Shown one piece after another: positions 1-5,899 of a stretch of 64,000 nucleotides of DNA. Origin of the DNA: an uncultured Collinsella sp. Its GTDB lineage: Bacteria > Actinomycetota > Coriobacteriia > Coriobacteriales > Coriobacteriaceae. The stretch is from positions 1-64,000 of the forward strand of contig CABUSH010000001.1 in NCBI GenBank assembly GCA_902494195.1. Direction: 5' to 3'. The position numbers and the translations under genes were made by a program. The notes beneath the pieces are model-generated. The model was not told the origin of the DNA. It ran no database searches and saw nothing but the letters and a program-made list of their open reading frames with translations. Within the stretch, counting starts at the first letter, position 1. Every line of letters begins with the position of its first letter.

Positions 1-287
1 TATGGGCTTCGAGCCCGTCCGGTCCTCTCAGTCATTCGCTGATCGGTTCCGTTCGATTCATATGGTTCTAGTATAGGAAAAGGAATTTCTCGGGGCCGCC
101 TCTCGGCGGCCTTGCGAAAAACAAATCCAAGTTAGACCATTTCAAATGGTTCGATGTCTGCCCGGATGCGACACAGCTTGTGTGTCCATCCTCGCAGTAT
201 CCGGTTCTCAAGGTGCACGCCCCGCGGCTGATCCGGTCCGACCGGGCCGCGCGGCAAGGAGATATATTGCCAGACCGGAGGGGCGCC
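1..287. other. Gene-free stretch at the window start
   Basis: I see no convincing gene here. The only clear structure is a GC-rich dyad at about 94-112 (GGCCGCC, short loop, GGCGGCC) without a following T tract on either strand, so it is not a canonical intrinsic terminator. Short frames exist on both strands but lack ribosome binding sites and recognisable motifs. The stretch could belong to a regulatory region or RNA that begins outside the window. Confidence 0.4.
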
Positions 288-428
288 ATGGGACGTCAAT
301 TCCACTCTTCACAAGTCCTACACAACATATTGCTTTCTATAGGTAATAGAAAGACTGGTGCGGATCTTCCGCACGTATCAGATGATGACCCTTTGGTTCA
401 GGAATATATAGAGATCGGTCACCTGTAA
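288..428 (+). CDS. Possible 46-residue small protein
   Basis: A 46-codon frame starts at an ATG preceded by GGAGG six bases upstream, which is a good ribosome binding site, and ends with TAA. The predicted product begins MGRQFHSSQV and ends in an acidic tail containing DDDPLVQEYIEIGHL. No signal peptide, membrane helix or known family is recognisable. It stands alone on the plus strand, convergent with the infC operon. The well-spaced Shine-Dalgarno is the only real support; base composition is more AT-rich than in neighbouring genes, so it could equally be chance. Conservation in related genomes would decide. Confidence 0.25.
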   Translation: MGRQFHSSQVLHNILLSIGNRKTGADLPHVSDDDPLVQEYIEIGHL

Positions 429-473
429 GTGTTTATCTACCCGCGCTTTTAGCAATGTAAACCAGCGCTTTCG

Positions 474-513
474 ATAAAAAAGGGGAGCGCCGCGCACAAC
501 GCGACACTCCCCT
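474..513 (-). terminator. Intrinsic terminator of the infC-rpmI-rplT operon
   Basis: Read on the minus strand there is a stem of about 14 pairs (AGGGGAGTGTCGCG with CGCGGCGCTCCCCT, two G-U pairs, five-base loop) followed directly by a run of T. It lies about 20 bases past the rplT stop codon. Confidence 0.9.
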
Positions 514-532
514 AGCGATTCAAGAGAATCTA

Positions 533-892
533 TTAGGCCTCGAGAGCCTTCTTGGCAATGGTAGCCAGCTCGTTGAAGGACTCGATGTCCTCGTAAGCCA
601 TCTGAGCCAGGACCTTGCGGTCGAGCTCGATGCCGGCAACCTTCAGGCCGTGCATGAACTGAGAGTAAGAGATGTCGTTCAGACGAGCAGCAGCGTTGAT
701 ACGAGTGATCCAGAGAGAACGGATCTCGCGCTTCTTGTTGCGGCGATCACGATACTGATACTGCAGGGAGTGCTGGACCTGCTCTTTAGCATGCTTGTAA
801 GTACGCGAAGCGGCACCGTAGTAACCCTTCGCACGGTGCATAACGGTACGGCGCTTCTTCTTGGCGGCAACAGCGCGCTTAATACGTGCCAT
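533..892 (-). CDS. rplT: 50S ribosomal protein L20
   Basis: L20 is a 23S rRNA-binding protein needed early in large-subunit assembly and, in E. coli and Bacillus, the repressor of its own operon. The 119-residue product has the usual length and the basic N-terminus (MARIKRAVAAKKKRR) and RTYKHAKEQ-type segments typical of the family. An AGGAG lies about ten bases before the ATG. It is the last gene of infC-rpmI-rplT, 39 bases after rpmI, and is followed by a strong terminator. In characterised bacteria L20 binds operon mRNA that mimics its rRNA site; the leader upstream of infC here may be the target, but that is inference. Confidence 0.97.
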   Translation of the reverse strand: MARIKRAVAAKKKRRTVMHRAKGYYGAASRTYKHAKEQVQHSLQYQYRDRRNKKREIRSLWITRINAAARLNDISYSQFMHGLKVAGIELDRKVLAQMAYEDIESFNELATIAKKALEA

Positions 893-931
893 GTTCTATC
901 AACTCCTAGACGGTAAAACGAAAAAACGAAC

Positions 932-1123
932 TTAGGCGAGACGCGACTTGATGACCTTGCGGTCGGCAGCGGCGATCTCGGTCTCCTGACGGAAGCCACG
1001 CTTACGCTTGGTGGACTTCTTGCTCAGGATGTGGCTCTTGAAAGCCTTGGCGCGCATAAGCTTGCCGGTACCAGTCTTGCGGAAACGCTTCTTGGTGCCG
1101 CTGTGGGACTTCATCTTAGGCAT
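932..1123 (-). CDS. rpmI: 50S ribosomal protein L35
   Basis: A 63-residue, strongly basic large-subunit protein starting MPKMKSHSGTKKRFRKTG, which is diagnostic of L35. Length is normal. It sits between infC and rplT in the conserved order, 32 bases after the infC stop. A purine-rich AAGGAGTA lies close upstream of the ATG. Translation is expected to be coupled to that of its neighbours, as known for this operon elsewhere. No anomaly is visible. Confidence 0.97.
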   Translation of the reverse strand: MPKMKSHSGTKKRFRKTGTGKLMRAKAFKSHILSKKSTKRKRGFRQETEIAAADRKVIKSRLA

Positions 1124-1155
1124 GAAATACTCCTTAATCGGTTACAGAACACTAG

Positions 1156-1725
1156 TTACTTGGTATCGCTTGCCGCTTTATCCTCATCGAAGGCGCCCTT
1201 AATCGGGGCGAGCAGCATAAGCATGTTACGGCCTTCCATCTTAGGCTTGGACTCGACCGTAGCGTAAGGCTTGAGATCCTCGGCGAGACGCTCGAGAACG
1301 TTAAGGCCCTGCTCCGGGTGAGCCATCTCACGGCCGCGGAACATGATGGTGATCTTAACGCGCGCGCCCTTCTTGAGGAAACGCAGAACGTGGCCCTTCT
1401 TGGTCTCGTAGTCGCCAACGTCGATCTTGGGTCGGAACTTCATTTCCTTGACCTCGACCTTGGACTGGTTCTTACGAGCAGCCTTGGCCTTCATGGCCTG
1501 CTGGTACTTGAACTTACCGTAGTCCATGACCTTGCAGACCGGCGGCTCCGCGTTGGGAGCGATCTCGACCAGGTCGAGACCCTGATCGTCGGCGACGCGC
1601 TGGGCATCGCGGATGGCGAACAGGCCGAGCTGAGAGCCATCGACGCCAATCAAACGGCACGAAGATGCAGTGATCTCGTCGTTGATGCGGGTGTCATCAG
1701 ACTTAGCTATTTTCCCTACCTCCAT
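1156..1725 (-). CDS. infC: Translation initiation factor IF-3
   Basis: IF-3 binds the 30S subunit, keeps it apart from 50S and rejects non-canonical start codons. The frame contains the N-domain (DTRINDEI) and C-domain motifs (KEMKFRPKIDVGDYETK, MFRGREMAHPEQG) of a full-length family member. The coordinates take the in-frame ATG at 1725 (189 residues), but this ATG has no ribosome binding site and overlaps GGAGGT itself. GGAGGT at 1723-1718 lies seven bases before an ATA codon at 1710-1708, which would give a 184-residue protein starting MAKSDDTRIND, the more usual IF-3 N-terminus. E. coli infC uses AUU for IF-3 autoregulation, so an AUA start is the better biological reading. First gene of infC-rpmI-rplT. 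Confidence 0.95.
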   Translation of the reverse strand: MEVGKIAKSDDTRINDEITASSCRLIGVDGSQLGLFAIRDAQRVADDQGLDLVEIAPNAEPPVCKVMDYGKFKYQQAMKAKAARKNQSKVEVKEMKFRPKIDVGDYETKKGHVLRFLKKGARVKITIMFRGREMAHPEQGLNVLERLAEDLKPYATVESKPKMEGRNMLMLLAPIKGAFDEDKAASDTK

Positions 1726-1729
1726 TCAT

Positions 1730-1794
1730 AAAAAAATAACCCGGCGCTTCTCAGCAACCAGGTCGTACACATAGACTTCCTCGATTTGAGGAAG
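1730..1794 (-). promoter_or_regulatory. infC leader with terminator-like attenuator
   Basis: On the minus strand two hairpins precede infC. The first is CTTCCTC-loop-GAGGAAG (1794-1776). The second pairs GACCTGG with CCGGGTT and GCT with AGC around a GAGA tetraloop (1764-1739) and is followed at once by seven T (1736-1730), then by the infC ribosome binding site. A terminator directly before the first gene suggests transcription attenuation. L20-dependent attenuation of this operon is established in Bacillus subtilis; whether L20 acts here is inference. Confidence 0.65.
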
Positions 1795-1927
1795 GTAATC
1801 TAAGTTGTATGACCAGTCAGCTGCTCATTGGCGCCAAAAGGTGGGAACCCTCGGGTTCCTCTTTAGGGCATTGCGGAAACAACGCCTTGCGAATAATAAC
1901 ACGTACAGCGCGTTATCACATTACGTA

Positions 1928-1995
1928 CACGAAAAAGGGGGCCGCAACCCCCTTGAAGCGCAGGTGCATGTATGGTGCCCGAGGCGAGACTCGAA
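1928..1995 (-). repeat. Duplicate of tRNA-Leu 3' end with its terminator
   Basis: This copy matches 2111-2179 closely. It carries the last part of the tRNA (TTCGAGTCTCGCCTCGG, GCA, CCA), the same short downstream sequence and a terminator hairpin (GGGGG/CCCCC followed by five T, 1954-1932). The 5' part of the tRNA is missing: the sequence upstream of the T-loop is unrelated, so this is not a functional tRNA. Confidence 0.85.
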
Positions 1996-2110
1996 GGGAC
2001 TTCGCTTCGCGAAGCCCCGGGCTTCGGGCGCATGGCGCCCTCGCCACGCTCCGCTACAAACAGGCCACAGGCCTGTTTGCTTAACGCTCCGCGCGCTCAC
2101 GCGAGTTCGG
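1996..2110. other. Palindrome-rich insert between the tRNA-end copies
   Basis: Between the two tRNA 3'-end copies lie about 115 bases built largely of short dyads, the clearest being a perfect 21-base hairpin (AAACAGGCC, ACA, GGCCTGTTT) at 2058-2078. No coding frame with a start and ribosome binding site is apparent. It may be the remnant of an integrated element or a dispersed palindromic repeat. Confidence 0.55.
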
Positions 2111-2114
2111 CACG

Positions 2115-2137
2115 AAAAAGGGGGCCTTGACCCCCTT
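2115..2137 (-). terminator. Terminator after tRNA-Leu
   Basis: On the minus strand AAGGGGG and CCCCCTT pair around a six-base loop and run into five T, about 20 bases after the tRNA CCA end. Confidence 0.85.
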
Positions 2138-2156
2138 GAACGCTCACTTGCATGTA

Positions 2157-2243
2157 TGGTGCCCGAGGCGAGACTCGAACTCGCACGTTGTTGCCAACGG
2201 TGGATTTTGAGTCCACTGCGTCTGCCAATTCCGCCACTCGGGC
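2157..2243 (-). tRNA. tRNA-Leu (anticodon CAA)
   Basis: The minus strand folds as a class II tRNA. The acceptor stem is GCCCGAG with CTCGGGC, the discriminator is A73 and CCA is encoded. The anticodon stem GTGGA/TCCAC encloses the loop CTCAAAA, giving anticodon CAA for the UUG codon. A variable arm follows (CGTTGGCAACAACG region) and the T-arm is GCGAG-TTCGAGT-CTCGC. Its 3' third is duplicated about 183 bases downstream. Confidence 0.95.
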
Positions 2244-2282
2244 ACGCAATGCGTGAGTTAGTTTATCACAGCTTTCTACCGA

Positions 2283-3716
2283 TTAGTCCGAAAATGGAAC
2301 TTCGAGCATTTCGATGAGTTCGACCGTGCGTAGCATCTCGCGCTGACGGCATCCGCGACCGTCGACCGAAGCCTCACCCATCTGGTTATCGTAAGGGTCC
2401 TCGCGCATGCCGTCGAAAGAGGGCTCAAACTCTGCCTGGAATCGATTGTTGGCCACCATACGCCATGGGTCGAGATTGCCAAAGTAGTGACGGCGGCGCC
2501 ACTCCTCCCCCATCCTGTGAGCAGAAGATCCAAATGACACGTCGGCGTTGAGCCAACCGGTCTGCGGCGTATAGAACTCTGCCCAGTCGTGCGACCCCAC
2601 CGAATCGGGCGCAACGTACAGGCCGCTCTGCCAACGGGCAGGCACGCCCGCGATACGGCACATGGTGATAAACGTGAGCGCCATAACGCCGCAATCGCCG
2701 CGGAGCGAATGCGCGCAGTCATCGGCAATAGATCCCAAAAGCAAGTACGGCGGCTGATAGCGATAGTCGATATGCTGCGTCAGATAATCATAGATAGCAC
2801 GAGCGCGATCGAGCGGATCCTCGAGTCCGTCAACAACACCGGCCGTCAGCTGCTGCAGATACGGCGTGAATGCAATGTGCGGACGGTCCTCGGAAATATC
2901 CTCGGGCAGAGGCGCGTCCATACGCGGATGAACCGGAAGTGTGCCACCGTAGACATCACAATAAGCAGCACCGATGTGATAACGATAGGTCACCGAGAAT
3001 GAGCGTTCACTCGAAGAAGACCACGAGGCGGTACGCGCCGAAGCGTTCGCGGGAGCAACAGCACCCTCCGGCGTCATGTCGAGAATCTCGACACGAGACT
3101 GCTGGTGGCAGGTGGCGGCAACGGGAAGCCAAGCGCGAACGGTCTCCCCCTCTAGAGCGCCGGGGACAGACACAGATGCTTTAAGCGTAATGACGCGAGC
3201 CAATCCGTTTTGCGACCCCATCTCCTTGAGCATTTCGTTGCGCAGTGCAATTCCGTCCGTAGGATCGGGACGCATGCCGGGAACCTCTTTGGGATATACG
3301 CGAAGCGAATCGAGGAAGTTGTCGAGAACGAACAGCTCCCCGTCGATAAAGCGCCAGTCAATACGCTTACGGTCAATCAGATCGTTAAACTGCTCCTCGG
3401 TAAACTCAGGCCACTCCTCGCGAATCATCGCAATAGCTCGATCGCGCGACACCGAAAAATGAAGCGGCGTCTCGATCATGCGATACCGCTCGGCACGAAC
3501 GCAGGCAGCAAGCGTGGGATCGGGATTTTGGGCAAGTAGGCGGTCGCAAGCCTCAATAGCCTGCGAAAGATACCCCGCATCCTTTAAACGCAGGATCTCG
3601 GGTGGCAAGCCAATATCTAGAAAACGGAAGTCATCATTGCAAACATCAACAGAGCAACCAACCGGCCCCTCGTCAATAACCTTCCCATCCGAAGGCAGCA
3701 CATTAATAACAGCCAT
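2283..3716 (-). CDS. Transglutaminase-like domain protein
   Basis: A protein of about 477 residues, apparently cytoplasmic (no signal peptide). The C-terminal half carries a transglutaminase/protease-like core: GDCGVMALTF with the candidate nucleophilic Cys, HDWAEFYTP with the His and LNADVSFG with the Asp, in the order of the papain-like triad. Bacterial members of this family may be peptidases, amidases or crosslinkers; the substrate cannot be read from sequence. The ATG at 3716 is preceded by GGAG at correct spacing and is preferred to an upstream ATG at 3752 that lacks one. It is monocistronic, between tRNA-Leu and the aldolase gene. Confidence 0.8.
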   Translation of the reverse strand: MAVINVLPSDGKVIDEGPVGCSVDVCNDDFRFLDIGLPPEILRLKDAGYLSQAIEACDRLLAQNPDPTLAACVRAERYRMIETPLHFSVSRDRAIAMIREEWPEFTEEQFNDLIDRKRIDWRFIDGELFVLDNFLDSLRVYPKEVPGMRPDPTDGIALRNEMLKEMGSQNGLARVITLKASVSVPGALEGETVRAWLPVAATCHQQSRVEILDMTPEGAVAPANASARTASWSSSSERSFSVTYRYHIGAAYCDVYGGTLPVHPRMDAPLPEDISEDRPHIAFTPYLQQLTAGVVDGLEDPLDRARAIYDYLTQHIDYRYQPPYLLLGSIADDCAHSLRGDCGVMALTFITMCRIAGVPARWQSGLYVAPDSVGSHDWAEFYTPQTGWLNADVSFGSSAHRMGEEWRRRHYFGNLDPWRMVANNRFQAEFEPSFDGMREDPYDNQMGEASVDGRGCRQREMLRTVELIEMLEVPFSD

Positions 3717-3832
3717 ACCAAACTCCAAGTCATTAGAACTCTTGAAGCCCATTGTAGCGAGATAAAAAAGAAAGCCCCAACAAGGGAGCCATCAACACCG
3801 CCGAGCGGTAGTCAAAAAATGAATTCAGCCCA

Positions 3833-4046
3833 GTAACCCTGTAGCGAGTTAACGAAGGAGGCCCCGTTCACCCGAAGCTTTTCCCATTGCGCGACTTCTG
3901 GCAAAGCCAGTAGTCATCTTAATTCAGACTTGTAACCCTGCGACGTTAAACAAAGGAAGCCCCATCCCCCGGAACTGTTTCCTTGGCGCGACTTCTGGCG
4001 AAGCCAGGTGAGCGCAAAGGAAACAGTGTAGGGAGACGGGGCTTCC
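3833..4046. repeat. Diverged direct repeat and long inverted repeat
   Basis: The gene-free space between the aldolase and transglutaminase-like genes contains two diverged copies of a roughly 77-base sequence starting GTAACCCT (3833 and 3932, 99 bases apart), both including CGCGACTTCTGGC. The second copy forms the left arm of an imperfect 92-base inverted repeat, 3955-4046, from GGAAGCCCC to GGGGCTTCC, with matching inner segments (GGAACTGTTTCCTT and AAGGAAACAGT) and an inner CTGGC/GCCAG dyad. It may terminate fba transcription, though the T tract is poor. Confidence 0.6.
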
Positions 4047-4066
4047 GGTGGGAAGTTTAGCGACGC

Positions 4067-4933
4067 TTACGCCTTGTTGACGGAGCCAAACTCCTCCATG
4101 AGCTCCTTGGTGCGAGCAACGATGTTGTCGCGACCAGGCTTGAGGAGCTTGCGGGGGTCGAAGCCCTTGCCCTGCTGATCCTTGCCAGCCTCGATGTACT
4201 CGCGAACGCCCTTGGCGAAGACGAGCTGCAGGTCGGTGTTGACGTTGATCTTGGAGATACCCAGGGAGATGGCCTTCTTGATCTGATCCTCGGGGATGCC
4301 GGTGCCACCGTGCAGAACGAGGGGCAGGTCGCCGGTCTCGGCCTTGATCTCGCCCAGACGCTCGAAGGAAAGGCCAGCCCAGTCGGCGGGATACACGCCG
4401 TGGATGTTGCCGATACCGCAGGCGAGGAAGTCGACGCCCAGGTCAGCAATCTGCTTGCACTCAGCGGGGTCAGCGAGCTCGCCGTTGGAGGTCACGCCGT
4501 CCTCGGTGCCGCCGATGCCGCCGACCTCGGCCTCGATGGACATGCCCTTGGAGTGGGCAAGCTCAACGAGCTCCTTGGTGCGGTCGAGGTTAAGCTGGAA
4601 GGTCTCCTCGTGAGAGCCGTCATACATGATGGACGTGAAGCCGGCCTCGATGCACTTGAAGCAGTCCTCGTAAGAACCGTGATCGAGGTGAAGGGCGACG
4701 GGAACGGTAACGCCCGTGGCCTCGACGGCAGCCTTGACCATGTCGGCGCAGACCTTGAAACCGCCCATCCACTTAGCGGCACCAGCGGTGCACTGAAGGA
4801 TCAGCGGAGACTTGGCCTCCTCGGCGGCCTGGAGAATAGCCAGGGTCCACTCGAGGTTGTTGGTGTTGAAGGCACCGAGAGCGTACTTGCCGGCCTCGGC
4901 CTTCTTGAGCATGTCTGCTGCGTTGACGAGCAT
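4067..4933 (-). CDS. fba: Class II fructose-bisphosphate aldolase
   Basis: Zinc-dependent aldolase that cleaves fructose 1,6-bisphosphate to dihydroxyacetone phosphate and glyceraldehyde 3-phosphate in glycolysis. The 288-residue product shows the class II barrel motifs: LHLDHGS (metal/catalytic region), YDGSHE, EAEVGGIGG, ACGIGNIHG and LVLHGGTGIP with the His metal ligands, and KINVNTDLQ for phosphate binding. The start at 4933 is fixed by AGGAGGT eight bases upstream; the frame stays open further upstream without another ribosome site. It is transcribed alone, and a long inverted repeat follows. Tagatose-bisphosphate aldolase is a closely related alternative. Confidence 0.93.
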   Translation of the reverse strand: MLVNAADMLKKAEAGKYALGAFNTNNLEWTLAILQAAEEAKSPLILQCTAGAAKWMGGFKVCADMVKAAVEATGVTVPVALHLDHGSYEDCFKCIEAGFTSIMYDGSHEETFQLNLDRTKELVELAHSKGMSIEAEVGGIGGTEDGVTSNGELADPAECKQIADLGVDFLACGIGNIHGVYPADWAGLSFERLGEIKAETGDLPLVLHGGTGIPEDQIKKAISLGISKINVNTDLQLVFAKGVREYIEAGKDQQGKGFDPRKLLKPGRDNIVARTKELMEEFGSVNKA

Positions 4934-5127
4934 AAAAGAAACCTCCTGTAAGGTTGCTCCGATAACGCCTGAGATTTTACCACGACATACCCGAGCATAA
5001 ACGTTCGTTTGTTCACGAATACCATCCGATTGGACAAATTTTGACCGTTTGCCCCACAGAATCGACCCACTGGGGAAAATAGCTTGACGATTGAGCGGTC
5101 TTCGTGGTTCGAAAGACGGCTTCGAGC

Positions 5128-5811
5128 CTACATCTGCATAAACGGGTTCTGCATAAGTTCGCGCGCCATCGTGGTCGAATCGCCATGGCCCGTCAAGCAA
5201 ACGGTATCGGGCGGAAGCGTCTTGGCAAGTTTGGAAAGCGAGCGCATAATCGCCGCCTCGTCACCGCCGGAAAGATCGGTACGACCGTGGCTGCCCGGGA
5301 AAAGCGTGTCGCCCACAAAGGCGATGTTCCCCTGCTCGGTCGCGGCGAACAGGACGATGCCGCCCGGCGTATGCCCCGGCGTCTCGATCACCTGCAGGCA
5401 GACGTCGCCCACCTCGATTGTATCGCCCTCGGCAAGCAAGCGCGTCGGCTCACCCGGATCGGGCGTCTCGATGCCCCACATGGCGCGCTGCTCCTCGATA
5501 TTTGCGCGAGGTACCGTCACGTCCTTAGCGCACAACTCATATAGTGCGCTGTCGCCAACGACAGCTCGAACCCCGGCAACCCCGCCAACATGGTCGGCAT
5601 GACCGTGCGTGCAGACAGAGCCGAGTACGCGCACCTCGGGATGCGCGGTGCGGATATGCTCCACAAGACGCTCGCCCTCCCACGCCGGATCGACGATTAA
5701 GCACTCGTCATTCGAAATCACGGCGTAGCTGTTGGTCTGAATCGGGCCGTTGACGAGTGCCTCAATCGAAGCCGCACCTCGGGGTGTCAGGTCCAAAGTC
5801 ATATCGCCCAT
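5128..5811 (-). CDS. Metallo-beta-lactamase-fold hydrolase (glyoxalase II-like)
   Basis: A 227-residue MBL-fold hydrolase with the binuclear metal motif CTHGHADHVGG (HxHxDH), a further His in ETPGHTPGG, Asp in FVGDTLFPG and a final His in LTGHGDST. It resembles the hydroxyacylglutathione hydrolase-like branch common in Firmicutes and Actinobacteria; a true glutathione thioester substrate is doubtful in this lineage. The ATG at 5811 has AGGAGG at good spacing, while the ATG at 5817 is too close to it. It follows rel on the same strand but is separated from it by a strong hairpin. Confidence 0.87.
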   Translation of the reverse strand: MGDMTLDLTPRGAASIEALVNGPIQTNSYAVISNDECLIVDPAWEGERLVEHIRTAHPEVRVLGSVCTHGHADHVGGVAGVRAVVGDSALYELCAKDVTVPRANIEEQRAMWGIETPDPGEPTRLLAEGDTIEVGDVCLQVIETPGHTPGGIVLFAATEQGNIAFVGDTLFPGSHGRTDLSGGDEAAIMRSLSKLAKTLPPDTVCLTGHGDSTTMARELMQNPFMQM

Positions 5812-5833
5812 GCGCATACCCTCCTTCTAAAAT

Positions 5834-5865
5834 ACGTTCGAGGCACCAAACGATGCCTCGAACGT
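5834..5865 (-). terminator. Hairpin terminator between rel and the MBL hydrolase gene
   Basis: A perfect 12-pair stem (ACGTTCGAGGCA with TGCCTCGAACGT, eight-base loop) lies 35 bases after the rel stop. On the minus strand it is followed by ATTTTAG, a short T tract, so termination may be partial. Confidence 0.7.
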
Positions 5866-5899
5866 AACCAATATCTATGATGCTGAGAGGCTCTCGCAC

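Noticed and set aside
94..112. GC-rich hairpin as an intrinsic terminator
   Set aside because: Neither strand has a T tract after the stem at usual distance.
1805..2317. Plus-strand frame across the tRNA-Leu region
   Set aside because: It runs through the tRNA gene and its duplicate in antisense; no plausible protein.
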